Source: Albula goreensis (taxonomy: Eukaryota > Chordata > Actinopteri > Albuliformes > Albulidae). Taken from it: DNA of 64,000 nucleotides. Positions 11,200-23,999 of the stretch are shown here, piece by piece. The notes under the pieces are model-generated. The model saw nothing but the letters and a program-made list of their open reading frames with translations. It was not told the DNA's origin and did no database searches. The first letter of the stretch is position 1. Each line of letters opens with the position of its first letter. Made by a program: the position numbers and the translations under genes. Location: contig CM040758.1 in assembly GCA_022829145.1 (NCBI GenBank), forward strand, positions 12,050,628 to 12,114,627, in the 5' to 3' direction.

Positions 11200-11770
11200 G
11201 AATATTTTTGTCCGCCAAATGCATCGGACACTTGTTTCAAGCTATAATGCAATAAGCCAGCATCTAGGGCCTCAGAGAGCTGGCCAATATCAAAGTCTTC
11301 ATTTTCATTATTCAGTAGTTTGAATGCTCAAAGCTTCTTAAAAATTTGGATGCACTCCAGTTGGTAGAAAAACATAGTCGATAAAAAAGAGGATGTGCAA
11401 GATTGTCAAAACCCAGGAAAATAAGCATTTGGCATCTCTGAGATTTAGAGCATTAAACACATTCTGCATTGAGGGATATGGAAATTCTAGCTATTAGGAA
11501 ATTGCGAATGTTGAAGCCATGATAAATGGGTAAGTGGCCGTTTCATTATCAGAAATGTGTTTCCTGTACAGAGTCACTCTGAAGGTAGCATGCTGCTGCA
11601 TCTCCTCTGCTCTCACTGAGCTTATCCAATTGGGAAGATGCCATTACGTGCAATTACAAGCGGAAATTACTGCTCCACTCTGCCATTAATACAGCCGTCC
11701 GTGAATACTTTCCTCTGTGGTCCATGATGTCAGACCATGACACTGCGGGGCAGAGAGGAGAGAGGGCTCT
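11200..11770. promoter_or_regulatory. Candidate conserved non-coding element
   Basis: Balanced-composition DNA with a motif-dense centre. The palindromic CCAATTGG is at 11626-11633, CAATTA at 11651-11656 and ATTAAT at 11685-11690, with surviving CpGs around 11648-11700. The core at 11590-11740 has the strongest enhancer-like character. Inferred only. Confidence 0.4.
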
Positions 11771-11779
11771 ATGTTTGGG

Positions 11780-12329
11780 TTGACTGCCATTGAGAGATGG
11801 GGAGAGGAGATTGTCTATTAATATTTTATGGCTATAAGAACTGGAGCCGTGGATAGCCTATTCTCCAGGGCTAGGGCTGTGAAGAGTGAACAGCAGGATT
11901 CTGGATTGGGGCTGTCCACTGCTTTAAATGGGAAGTCTGAAATGTTTGAAATTATTTTTTAGTTAGACAGCTTCCTGTTGCAAAGTGGCAAAAATGTTTC
12001 ATGGTTTCTGCAGCTAGGAAAATCTCCTCTTGAAATTAACCATTCGTATTCATCGTGGAGGAAATACCTACGATTGAAGACGGACAGAGAGAAAATACGT
12101 AATAGCCAAATCCAGATTTGTGTTCAGCCTTTTGTTTTGTATGATCAAACTTATGGGTAGGTGTAACTCTTGAAAGGGGGTGTGGCTACCATATGATGTC
12201 ACACATTTACTCAGGCATATTTTCCAGGATGGATTTATAGAAGATTGTTATATTGAATTTTGCACATACTTTTTTCCCTCTTTACCATATTATCAGTGGA
12301 CCGGTCAATTTACCCTCAAAAACCAATTT
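11780..12329. other. Spacer, possibly including DNA-element remnants
   Basis: No gene is seen. 'GGGGGTGTGGCTACC' near 12176 and 'GAAGTTTCCCTTTAAG' near 12336 resemble edges of fish non-autonomous DNA elements, but I cannot define an element. Confidence 0.35.
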
Positions 12330-12705
12330 TATGCTGAAGTTTCCCTTTAAGATTCCATTCAAAAACTACCCAACCACTGTATTGGTTTTTCCTGCATTAG
12401 GCTCAGTGAACAACTGAATTATTCACAAATGGTTGACAAGTACAAATTCGTTCATGGATTAGCTAAAATGAAAGATTTTGGAAACAGTATATGCCAGCAT
12501 TTTATGATTTCCCAGACAATCATGACTGTTTACATATAACCTCAGATGACTGAAAGACTGTTTGAAAATTAAACTGGGACCACCCATTACTTTAACCATG
12601 TCTCTTTCAAAAGAAATCGCATGTCTGCAGGAAAACAATATTATATAATGATTTTCTGGAGTTGCAGGATATAATTTAAAGTGTAACAGCACTGAGAAAT
12701 GACTA
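12330..12705. repeat. Dispersed repeat, copy B
   Basis: The 3' end (12618-12705) shares a block with 10680-10770. The upstream part (12459-12617) has an open frame on the minus strand that matches no protein family I know, so I treat the whole as an interspersed repeat of unknown class. It may be the reverse strand of a non-autonomous element. Boundaries are approximate. Confidence 0.4.
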
Positions 12706-13384
12706 TTACAACCATTAGGCAGTTCTGTGGTTTGGGGATATATGGAATGTCACATATTGAAGGTGGCTTCAGCGTTCAGCTATATGGACACAATTTATGG
12801 AGTTTGTGAGCCTTTAATGCAATCTTCACAGAAGGCATGCTACCATTGTTTATAGCGCAATTTGACATTGTCAATAATCTCCATTTTTAAGGTCCTCATG
12901 GGAAAATTGATCGTCGTGCTGCTGATTTTCCAGCAAATGTAGTGTAACACTTCACAGTAGGGGTGGCCATATCAGCTCAATCAGAGGGGTAATTACCATT
13001 TCGATGGTACACCTTCGACTTTGGGTTTATTTTCAGAGAGTGATTCGTTGTTTAAGTGTTTACCGTGTGTTGAAAGACTGCAAATTAACGCTCGACAGCT
13101 GCGGCAGCTTTTTTCCATGTTACCATCGCATTGCCATCTTTTCCACAACCTGTAGAAAACCTGGAAATATATCATGTCTTGGAACAAAAAGCTGTGGAAA
13201 AAATGCAACACTCTGTTGTCAGTCTGTGTTTCTTTTTTTGAAATCCATAGTGACTATCATCTGATGAAACCTCCTGAATTTCAACTCTACCTACAATCCT
13301 CTCTTTGCAAGCCACAGAAATAGGAAAAGCTTAATGAAATGAATGGGGGATGGAGTGTCATGCACCACAGATCAGAGCCTTAGT
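12706..13384. other. Spacer
   Basis: No gene is seen. Several short overlapping open frames on both strands around 13000-13260 look like chance frames. No splice-flanked exon is apparent. Confidence 0.45.
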
Positions 13385-13389
13385 TCTAC

Positions 13390-13550
13390 CCAGCAAAACA
13401 CTATGGGCTTTATTTAAATGATCTTAGCACATGGTCTAAAGCATATGGCACAGATCCATTTAGGGCATGTCAAAATCCATTTTTGCTAGTTAGGTGGCAC
13501 AAAAATCGATCAAAACACCTGGCTCAAGTCACACAGAGGGTCAGACTTAG
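13390..13550 (+). mobile_element. Probable fish dispersed DNA-element remnant
   Basis: 'CCATTTAGGGCATGTCAAAA' (about 13457-13476) followed by 'TCCATTTTTGCTAGTTAGG' resembles a repeat I recall from fish genomes ('GCATTTAGGGCGTGTCC', then AATCCACTTTTGCTA and a GGCGG-like segment), with CpG decay. The class is uncertain; a Harbinger-like non-autonomous element is one possibility. Ends are not defined. Confidence 0.45.
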
Positions 13551-13559
13551 TTCTAACGG

Positions 13560-14440
13560 GGAGTCCGAGGCAGAACGTGACAGACGCATTACGGTTTCAT
13601 CTCACATTCCTTTAAAAGCCACCTGCAATTGCACTGAGGCAGGTGGTCAATGTCACTGAAGTGTCTGTGCCTCCACCTGCAGGAATTAATGAGACTAAAT
13701 GAACAATAATGATATAATCTTGCATGGGTGACAAATATGATATGAATATGAAAACTCATGGTCTTGTCTCTCATTTGTGACTGGGAAATGTATCATTTTA
13801 AAATGGTATTTTTGAATGCATAAGCTACATATGTTTGCTGTACAGTTGTCTGCTTTTGTAATATATTTTATTCTTGTTTAAGCAAGCCAACATGCATGAG
13901 ATGTAGCTAACATGAGATGTAGTGGACTATATCATATGATGCCTGTACTAAAAGATCTCTATTTTATTAAAAAAATCTCAAAATATGCTATGTACTTGTG
14001 GAAGTGCTACATGATTTTATTGATTGTGGGTACATGACTTTAGACCAGGGTTTTGTTCGTCACTGGACAATCATTCTCAGCTGCATCAAAACAGCAATAT
14101 GCCAGCAGTGCACCTGACCACACCTCATCATTAGACCAGCCTCTCCATATGCCCACATTTTCTGTTTAAATAACATCAGTGCTGCAATGGGAAAATGACA
14201 ACTGCATGGGTCTTGAGCTAGTAAAGTCACTTGTGCTCAGATTACTGCCACTTAGCATAGAGTGTAAGATACTGTGATGGTCTAAATCACAATGTCATTT
14301 AAAGCACATCGTTGCTCCACCTTCTTTTTATATTTTTTCAAATATAAAAGCATAATGATAAGGAAATAGCAGGTGGTTTCAAACATCTCAGCATTTAATG
14401 TTCTCTACAGCTATGTACCTCGTAATGTTATTTATTTATT
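13560..14440. other. AT-rich spacer
   Basis: No gene or recognised repeat. Composition becomes very A+T-rich at 13790-14030. Confidence 0.5.
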
Positions 14441-14449
14441 TTTGGATTC

Positions 14450-14930
14450 CTGAATCTGCAGTAGCAATCTGGTGTGCTGCCCATGGGCCCCGTAACAGAC
14501 TCCTGTTGTAAAGCTCAGCAGACTGCATTACGGATCTGGAGGAGCTACAGGCGAGAGGAACATATGTTCAGCCTTGTTCCACGCTCCTGCGTCAGCCCCA
14601 CAGAGTCAAGTAAAGTTTCCCTGATTATTTCAGCCGCGACCGCACGGATCTGCAAAATGTCAGGGTGGCACTGCTGGAAGCATGTCAAACCCTCTGCAAA
14701 TATAGCATTAGAGGCAGCAGGCTAACTTTCCTCTGGGAAAAGTCAAATTCTGTCTTTCTTGCTCCTCTTTTTGCAAATGGATTTGATCCAGCACTGCAAG
14801 CTGCCACAGGGATTTCTCCCAGACCAGGGGGCAGAGTCACTCTGAAATACACTCTGCGTATTTTTCCCAAACCGTTATCCACTTGGCTAGCAGCTCTTCA
14901 TCCTGCTCTGCCGTTTCATTTGTTTAAATG
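14450..14930. promoter_or_regulatory. Candidate conserved non-coding element
   Basis: A sharply more GC-balanced block with preserved CpGs (around 14491, 14583, 14636-14645). TTGCAAAT, a POU-like octamer variant, lies at 14771-14778. Overlapping open frames on both strands show no protein family similarity, and frames on opposite strands are equally open, so I do not call an exon. Regulatory role is inferred. Confidence 0.4.
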
Positions 14931-14939
14931 TATCTGGAG

Positions 14940-16370
14940 ACTGATCCTGCACAGTCACCAGGTGTTCTCATATCATCAAGTGTACCTTATCGGATAAGAG
15001 CTCGACAAAATGAAACTCGAAGCTCAGTGCATAAAAGAAAAAAAAAAAACTTAGGCTGGAGCTCAGGGGGAGCAGGAAAAGTACATTACTACAAAACATC
15101 AGATGTGTGCCCCTAATGCTCAATGCAATGCATTTTAGTGTTTACAGTATATCAGATCATGGCCATATGAGACATTATTGATATTGTTCAATAATTTGTC
15201 ACAGGGTTACCTGATACCCAGGTTTAACTGAAACACTGAAATAATTGTTCCTAATGTCTAAACTTGAAATATGGCTTCTGAGGGACCTGAAAGTATTACT
15301 TATGATTGAAATGTGATAACCAGTGAGTAATGTTTACAGATTCACATATACACACTTATCTCATAATGTAAACACGTGGTAAAAGGGGATAAACAATCCA
15401 CGAAACAAAGTTTCCTGTAATTCATTCTTTCCATCTTATGAATATACAGTAAGGTAATGCAGATATAAAACATATTGAATGGTTATATGATTGCAGTGTC
15501 CTGTGAAAATAAGAAAGAGCTGTTTGTAAAAACTGTGGCAACATGCCAAACCAACTGTTGCTTCGGCACCCTCCATCATAGATGCATTTATATACACAGG
15601 GAAGGAAGTAGCTTTGTTCCCAAGTTTGTCAGCAACATTATTCCAACAGTGAAATAACAGGCCTGCTTCTCTTCAAACCTCATGGGCTTTGCTCTCATTC
15701 ATTTTTTAATTCACATTAATGAGCAACTATAATCTTGAAAACAAAGAAAATATAAATTAACATAAATTCAAAACGTACCGTTCTTCATGTCATTCCAACT
15801 GCTGAAGCTGGCCAAGGAGAAATCAGTGTATGATTACAAACAAAAATTCACAGTGCTTAGTGATTGTGTGTTGTTACTTATGTTTATCATGGTCATAGCA
15901 ACACAGTTATTGTTAGAACCCTTTTCAGTCTCGACATCATCATGATCACTTGTCATCAGCACCAACAGGTCTTCTGAATGAATGCACAGAATCAGCTGTT
16001 CAGTTCACTAACATTTTTGACAGGCTTATTAAGATAGAATGTATCTTGGCTTGATGTTTAGCCAAGTATGAAAATTTAGGACAAAGGAAAGGAAGTTCAT
16101 TCATTTGATAGGCTTTTTACGTTTACAAAGTTTCCTTCCTGTCAACGCAGACCCTTGAACACAAAGCAGATACAAAAAATCAAGCACATAAAATGCATCA
16201 GGACTGTCTGATTTTGTTATTCACTTAAGTTGCTATCTGATTCTCGTATTTTTAAAAATGTATTATTTATTTGTTTTTATGTATTATTTTAAATAAAATA
16301 AAACACTTCAAGGGAAGTTTCTCAAGATTTTTTTGGTGGTGTTGGGGAGGGGGGGTAGGTGGTTCTGAAA
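14940..16370. other. AT-rich spacer
   Basis: No gene is seen. There is a short A run at about 15037-15050 and a G-rich segment near 16333-16363 (GGTGGTGTTGGGGAGG, then a run of G). Confidence 0.5.
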
Positions 16371-16379
16371 TCGCATGAC

Positions 16380-17180
<801 letters not shown>

Positions 17181-17189
17181 TATGAGAGG

Positions 17190-17795
17190 CCCTGTCACAC
17201 AAAGCTAGGGACTTATTTTAGCTCAGGCACACAGGCTTTGTTCAAATACAAATTAGGTGTCTCACAATTCACATTAAATCCTCAAAATCAAGGTTGGCAT
17301 GACCATAAGAACAATATGGGGAAATTAAAAGGACATCACTGTAGTTTTTTATTGAAAGTCTCAAACAGTTCTTTGACTGATTTAACAACTGTTAGCATGC
17401 AGGGTAGCATGCAGAGTGGAAACAAAATGCACATTCTCCAATGGGGGCATCTCACAGGCAGTATGCATGCACTTTTATGTCTCTCTTTTCTGTGTGTATA
17501 ACAGGAAATAGGTGAGGGATCAAGGTATCCCCGATGGGAATAGATAAAACATATGAAATTTCCTTTGGATCAGTAGTGAAATGGCTGTGAAAATATGCCC
17601 CTGAAATTTGAGTCTAATATTGAATTCTGCTTCACTGTGCATTGCATTCAGCAAGATGATATTTATAACATACACTGTTATATATCCTTTAATAGAGGCT
17701 CTTCTCTGCTTATAAATGGCTCTTCAATATTACGAGCAGCGTTTATGTTTTCCTCTAAAGCAATAAGCACAAACAGGTTTGTGTAGCATTCCCTC
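17190..17795. other. Spacer
   Basis: No gene is seen. A partial duplication 'TAGCATGCAG' occurs twice at about 17393-17413. Confidence 0.45.
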
Positions 17796-17799
17796 TGCC

Positions 17800-18180
17800 T
17801 TTGAAAGCGTTTCCTCAAACAGCTCAGCGCGTTAGCGTGTTAGCGCTACTGCAGATGCACTTTTCAGATAGATTGTGAGGCTCAGTCCCGCTCATCTGAC
17901 AAAGGATTGCTCATGATTTAAACATTGTGTGGGAAGAGATACGAGGGGGCGACGCGATGCGCCAAGACTGGAAAAGGCCGAGATCAGCACTTTCTCTGCC
18001 ACTGGGACGCAAATGCCATTCCTCCTTTTTGTTTTTTTGCCTCAGCAGTCGTCTTCGGCACAAATGCACCCCATGTGTAAATGGGATTGGCGCAGTGTTC
18101 AAACTTAGCACTTGCTGACTGCAGTGATGGCTGCTTTCAAACACTGTGGAAAGTGTCACGTGTCACAAAAGCTGGAATAA
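17800..18180. promoter_or_regulatory. Candidate conserved non-coding element
   Basis: GC-balanced segment with CpG-containing stretches (17941-17960, 18003-18060) set in AT-rich flanks. There is a short tandem of GTTAGCG at about 17831-17844. No coding signature. Low-to-moderate support as a regulatory element. Confidence 0.33.
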
Positions 18181-18189
18181 AATACAGGG

Positions 18190-18560
18190 AGAGGGGTTGT
18201 CTTGTCATGCTGTCCTCATTGGTTCTTTGTGAACCGTTTCTTTAGGTGAAATCAACGGCATGTTTTCTGTGCAAAATGCCAATCCTACATCAAAATAAAT
18301 GTCACTACAAAGGCCATTTGGTAGCGTCCTCACCCTAACATATGTCATCTGCTCCAGCCCTATTATAATGTCTGGGTAGAACTCTCAAAACTAGCCACAT
18401 TTTGCATGCAGTTTTTCAAGGCTTAAGCTGTGCTGTAAGAGTTGGTCTGAGGTATAGAAAGTTTTCTAAACTGATGCCATAGATCTCAGCATAAATTCAT
18501 GTTCTATGGCCAGAGCCACATGGGATTGGGACTCAGTCCACCAAACCAAACTGCGGCAAA
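18190..18560. other. Spacer
   Basis: Nothing recognisable. Confidence 0.45.
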
Positions 18561-18569
18561 AATTTCAGA

Positions 18570-19060
18570 GGGACGTCCATTAATGTGTTTGAGGGAAGTA
18601 ATCACCGGGCCCTCCACAGGGGCAGATTAACGACACGGAGCGCTAATTGCGGTAGACAGTGGAGTTTCCGAGGTCCTCAGCTTGTCCGCAGAGCCGAGGA
18701 GCATCACAGAGGGATCAAGCTGACAAAGTCGTTATGGAGAAATTTGACTGTGGTCCCCTACTGTGTTTAATTACTTTGGAATTTCTATTAAGCAGAAAAA
18801 AGGGAGCAGTTCACTGTCCCTCTCCTTGATTAATATGTATGATGGCTAATGGGAATCAGGAGGGGACAGCGAAAAGTCATGAAGAATTCATCTGCTGTCA
18901 AACAAAAAGTTGCCCGGCTCAATTTAGTTTGAGTAAAGTGAAAATAGAGCGAGGCTGCTACTATTATTTTTAGAAACACAATATTTATTTTACATAACAC
19001 TGCTGAGGGCTGCCTCTGCCAAGGCGGAGAGGTGGTCTACGTGAACGGCTTTGGGAAAAA
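18570..19060. promoter_or_regulatory. Candidate conserved non-coding element
   Basis: Motif-dense block: TAATTG at 18644-18649, TAATTA at 18768-18773, GATTAAT at 18828-18834 and GCTAATGGG near 18845. CpGs are retained at 18605-18700. Several homeodomain cores spread over 200 bp in otherwise balanced sequence is a typical developmental-enhancer profile. Conservation and activity are untested. Confidence 0.42.
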
Positions 19061-19069
19061 GAGAGCAAT

Positions 19070-21630
19070 GAGGTCAGGAACTCATCTTTCATAGGGCTAT
19101 TCGCTCATACTCAAGAAGAATAACCCGGGGGTCCTTCTGGAAATGATCAAGTGAAAGAAAAGATAATGTTGATAATGGTGAAAATTTAATGCAAAAATAC
19201 CTGTCAGGCTGTAATCTTGCTAGTATTTCTGGCCTGTCTATCACAATCTGATTGGTCCAACAGAAGTATGATGGTGGATGTGATTGGTTGGACTGGTTTA
19301 ACATTTCATGGACCTTCTCCCAAGACTCCCTTGGTCCATCAGAAATAGTGACTGGCCATTGGTTAATTGGCAAAGCACATCCTCAGACACTGGTCAAAGT
19401 CATATCACACAGCAGTCAGAAGCCAGTCACGCTCACAGCCAGCAAATTCAGGCCAATAAGACAGTGCTGTGTAACAGGACACTCCACATTCAATGTGAGG
19501 CCTAGCCCTGTTGTGACAGCGCAATAATCAATATCAATGTGTCATTGATGGATTGGTAGACCACTGTTTTATTCCCTCCCAATGACAGGCAAAGAATTCA
19601 GCTCTTCCAAACCACTTTTCTCAATGCATGGTGTTTGGAAATGATCAGAACAACATGCTATATTTAAATATATTAACCTCATAAGCAGTATGTACTGGAA
19701 GGCCCAGACAGCTACTTTCCCTTTACAATGAAAATCATTCACGATGAAAGTAGATGGTTTCCAGATGCATCGGGTTCCTTTGTCTTTCTGGAGTCTGCTG
19801 TACCTGAAGGACTCAGGCTCATTCTTTCTGCTGATGGCACCCAAATTCAATTAAAAGCACTCAGATACACCCTCCGCTCTACATGCCTTTTGTTGGCAGC
19901 CTCAGCTTCAATCAATCCTGAAGGGCTTGGCTGAGCTCTCAGTTAATTAATAATCAATCAGACTATCCTACTTTCTTGACATTTTAAATTTGGACAGATT
20001 GACAGCAAGGTTGATTCAGGTGAATTAAAGAGGGGTAAGGCAATGAAAACATGTTATAGGTAAATACTGTAGGTACAGAAAGTGAATTATTAAATATGTG
20101 TATCAATTGATTGTCTAGCACATATCATTCATTCTAATGTTTCTATGTTTTGCATGCTGGTGTATATAGGTGCTTATGATATATATTCATTAATGTGTTT
20201 TATGAATGTTTCATGAGTAGTTATGGCTTTACAGTACTAAATATTTAACATCCTGCAGAAAGTATATTGAAGTTATTGATTCTCTTATTGATTCTCAATT
20301 AAAACATTGCAGTATTGAGGACTTACTCCCTTTTATGACCAGCTGAAAGGCACCCACTCTCAGATGCCTAAATCCATAGAAAATATATTACTATGGTGAA
20401 TTTGTTGTGTGTCACAGAAAACAGCTCCTCATATTTGTGCATATGCTCATAGCCATACTGAGCCTTCCTAATGCCCCTCCTGGGATTTCTGCGGCTCTCT
20501 TCCTATCAACTCCGCGATTAAATCACATACGCTGTAACCACTGACACCGTTCCTCAGGGTGCATGCCTCTCTGAGACCTGTGGCAGTGGCCATCTCATGG
20601 AGAACAAACCTTCTGAGAGGGAGTACTTTTTCAGGAACAAGGAAACCTAGTTCTGTACCAGAAATGCAAAAAAGGCTGAAAACTGGTTCAAAGAGGTTGT
20701 AAAGTAGAACCATACTACCTTTTTTAAAAAAAAAAGATAAAAACTTGTTTGATCATTTTAGCTCAGAAACCAACACCTTAGTATTAAGGACACTTATTTG
20801 ATTTGCATAGTTTTGTAGACTAGTTTCTTAGTATAACAACATTTGATATAACCTTTCAGAGAACATAATTGCAAGGATTGGTTCTCTACGTATCTCTTAA
20901 TTGATCTAACTTGCTCACCCATACATACACACATACATATAATCCTTTGTGGAATGCTGTTATACAAGTCTTGAGCTGCATGGTGAGTGATATGAAACCA
21001 CTCAATGCTGGAGATTTGGAGGGCCATGGAAGGAGTTTGATTTCATCCAGTTGTTAAGGAAACCACTCTTGAATTCATTTAGCAGTGTGTATCATCTTAT
21101 CACCTAAAGTAACTTTGATATCTTGGCTATAATTCTACCTGAAGTGATTCACACAAGATGGATGCCAGTGCCAGAATAGATCCAGGGATCCATGGGTAAG
21201 AGCTGATGACAGGCACTGCGGGTTTAAGGATTCCTTTGGCATTCTCCAAACACAAATCCAGCCAGATGTAGAAGAACAGTAAAAGACTTATCAAACTGCA
21301 TGACTTTCTCCCAATGGCCTGAAAATGCAGGATTTGTGCTCATTACCCATCATTCTTTGGTGTGCACTGGCCTTGAAATCAGCCACTTTACAGTAGCAGC
21401 TCTAACGTTGAAATCATCTTTGTAAAACTCACAATTTACAGCTTTATAGACTGGGTCACATACTGAAGAAACTTGTATTAAAGTGCAAACATCATTTTAA
21501 ACAGACATACAATTAGAATTGACATTGAAATGAAACACATGTAGACTCTTTAATTGCTGTTTCATTATTTCAAAATCCTTTTACATTTTTCTGTATCCAT
21601 TATTTTATCTCCTTTACAAATATATGGAAG
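19070..21630. other. Spacer with scattered balanced segments
   Basis: No gene is seen. A perfect 12-bp tandem pair (TTATTGATTCTC) lies at 20273-20296. The stretch 19240-19500 is repetitive in character (several CAGTCA/TGGTC words) but I cannot assign it. From 20000 to 20460 the DNA is A+T-rich. Confidence 0.45.
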
Positions 21631-21639
21631 TGAAAACCT

Positions 21640-22120
21640 CTTTATTGCGGCCTTCCTTCTCCACTCCTAACACCCAATTTCTGAAGTCAGGGCCCCGTGG
21701 CAGTGTTGGGTATTACTGTAATGTCCCTGAGCCTCAGCGCAAAGCCAGGTATGGATAGGCCATGAATCATCACTTTTAGATCCTTTCTATATGAAAAACC
21801 CAGAGCTACTGTAGTGTTCTGCGAAAAAGCCATTGAGCTGTTTGTTCTTATTAAGGCTCAGACCGCCACTACCAGGAGTTCTGAAATTGGAATGCTCTGA
21901 AGGTCAAATTCTCAGTGAGAAATATTATACAGCCCAGGGACCCTTGTGAGTGCTTTCTTGCCGCCTCGCCGCTCCACTCACACAGCTAGATCCCTGAATA
22001 ATTCCTCCCTCCCACCACAACCTCCTCGGTCCCAGATTTAAGATTCAACAGTTCAGGCAATGCATTTCCCCCCTCTCACGTCCCCTGGTCAGCATCACAG
22101 GGATCTGTCCTGACAGCCAG
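21640..22120. promoter_or_regulatory. Candidate conserved non-coding element
   Basis: GC-balanced sequence with CpGs (21647, 21692, 21738, 21960-21972) and no simple repeats, ending in a C-rich stretch near 22060-22090. No open frame resembles a protein. Regulatory role is inferred from composition only. Confidence 0.33.
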
Positions 22121-22239
22121 TCATGTGTTCAATGAGATACAATGGGCATGTTGATTAGATTCAGTTTTTTTAACATCTTACAGAGAAATGGGAGGACAAT
22201 CTATGCTCTTTTTAAGCTTTGCTACCCTGATCACAGGCC

Positions 22240-22440
22240 ACAAATTCATACACTTGCTACATTTAAATTGTGCTTCTGTAATCTGGCAGACACTTTCAAT
22301 TCAAGGTGAATTACAGGAAGTGCATTCGTTCAACAAGAACAATAGCATTAAATTTGTGAACTGCAAAGTAGCACATGCGATGCAACAAAAATTAGGAGCT
22401 GTAGAAAGTGCCTACAAAGAGACAGGGTTATAAATTTTAC
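22240..22440 (-). mobile_element. SINE/L2 3'-end remnant, minus strand
   Basis: 'TACATTTAAATTG' followed by 'AATCTGGCAGACACTTTCAA' and 'AAGGTGAATTACAGGAAGTG' is a recognisable mutated form of the reverse-complemented fish SINE/L2 tail (TACATTTACATT, then TTGGCAGACACTTTTATCC and AAGGTGACTTACAG). The sequence on to 22440 ('AACAATAGCATTAAATTTGT' and beyond) likely belongs to the same element. No head could be identified. Confidence 0.6.
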
Positions 22441-22647
22441 TAAAGCACTAAAGATAGTACTCTACTGTAACTAATACTTTTGTTAACTGTCAGCTTCTTT
22501 TGGATTAATCCCCTAACTATATGAAGATATGCACTTTAAAAATTGATCCATATAATATTTTAAAGGTTTTTTACTATGCAGGGTTTTTTCACTTTTTAAT
22601 AGGGTAAGGGATAGCTTTACATGATAACATGACATTTGTCACATATG

Positions 22648-22664
22648 AAAAAAAAAAAAAAAAA
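22648..22664 (+). repeat. A17 homopolymer
   Basis: Simple poly-A run with no associated retrotransposon body that I can recognise upstream. Confidence 0.9.
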
Positions 22665-22679
22665 CTATTCAAACATTGA

Positions 22680-22962
22680 TTATTCTTCACCTTGCTGGCG
22701 CTGCCAACCAGCTTGGGGGTATATCAAATAGCACTATGTCACCTTAGCGACAGTCTCTTGTTTGTGTGCCGAGAGCGCCCCAGGCATACTCATGAGAGAA
22801 GGGAGGAGGATTACGGTGGAAATAATGGAACAATTTTCTGACAGCGGTGACACCGTTTCAGGTTTTGACGTGAGGGACGTGTCTTACAGGTGAAGACCAT
22901 ATTGGTTACCTAATGGTTTCTGCTTTCAGGTCAAGAATCGTTACATTGGTATTTAGGTAACC
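22680..22962. promoter_or_regulatory. Candidate conserved element with 9-bp inverted repeat
   Basis: Balanced sequence at 22680-22900 with CpGs (22699, 22749, 22770-22776). It is followed by GGTTACCTA (22904-22912) and its inverted copy TAGGTAACC (22954-22962). The inverted repeat may be chance. Regulatory nature is inferred. Confidence 0.3.
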
Positions 22963-22969
22963 TATTTCA

Positions 22970-23870
22970 TTTTCCTTTCTTGTTTGTTATTTGATACACG
23001 TTGCTTGCACTTTTACTTTCTGACACATTTATCAGTATAACTAGACAGATACATGATCAATTTCCTGATGGCCTCAATAGCTAATCTTCCCTTTCTTTCT
23101 TCTTTCTAGCTAATGATAAATAAGTAACCACAACATAGTTTTGTTTTGACAAATCTACTTGCTTTGTGTATGTGTGTGTGTGTGTATGTGTGTGTGCATG
23201 CATGTGTGTGTGTGTGTATGTGTAATTTCTTGACAGATTGGTCACTAATGTATCCAGTGAAAGGTATATCCACTGTCTGGTGTGTTGCTGTTATGTAATC
23301 AGACCCTTCTATCGAGAACAAATCAATTTTCAAGATATGAGAACACTTTGCCATTGAGTTACAGCAGAATCTCGGAGCTGTGGATTCACCATACATTCCC
23401 TTAAAAAAGAAGACCTTGCTACCTTGCAAAAACACATGATGCACTTCAGAACTGGCATTCCTGTTAAGAAAGTAAATATTTGATAGACACTGAATGTAAC
23501 AAGTTATAGATTTTGATTGGGCTTTGGAAGAAGTCTGTGGCCATTGTTCCATCATTGCACATACAAATAATGGAAAAAAAGGCCTCTGTGTGTATTGGCA
23601 GAATGGAGAGCTGCTCCAAACGGATGCCTGGAACTGAGGGATCCTTCCACTACTGCAGGCATTGCAGCAATAGAAAAGGCTGTTGCTTGTCTCAGTATTT
23701 CCTGGAGCCATTTGTTAAAATGCACTACTCATTCATATTCCATAAGCCAGGTCCCTCTGATATTCTGATATTGGGTTTATCATTGACCTTTTCTTCATGG
23801 TAGAGCATGCACACAAGGGAGTCTGGATTCTCTCTCCTGCTCTGCTTTAATGTTAATATCCATGCATGTG
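22970..23870. other. Spacer with GT-rich stretch
   Basis: No gene is seen. An imperfect GT array with CATGCATG interruption runs about 23165-23222. A long minus-strand frame across 23106-23711 is kept open largely by the GT array and by A/T-rich sequence and has no family similarity. Confidence 0.5.
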
Positions 23871-23873
23871 AGT

Positions 23874-23990
23874 GAGAGAGAGAGAGAGAGAGAGAATGGG
23901 GGGTGGCAGAGGAGAAGGAGAAAAAGGAGAGAGGAAGAGAAGGAGAGTATCTGGGGGGAGAAACGGGGAGAGAGAGAAAGAGAGAAGAGT
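23874..23990 (+). repeat. (GA)n and purine-rich tract
   Basis: (GA)11 at 23874-23895 is followed by G-rich sequence and a pure purine run of 40 nt at 23908-23947, then another GA-rich stretch to 23990. Long homopurine-homopyrimidine tracts can form triplex structures. It sits directly upstream of the candidate enhancer at 24000. Confidence 0.9.
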
Positions 23991-23999
23991 ATCTATTTG

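Noticed and set aside
20273..20296. TTATTGATTCTC tandem pair as a possible transcription factor array
   Set aside because: Only two copies in AT-rich sequence, explained by simple slippage.
23106..23711. Longest open frame in the window, about 200 codons on the minus strand
   Set aside because: No family similarity, a Thr-His repeat segment from the GT array, and an overlapping open frame on the opposite strand. It looks like chance.
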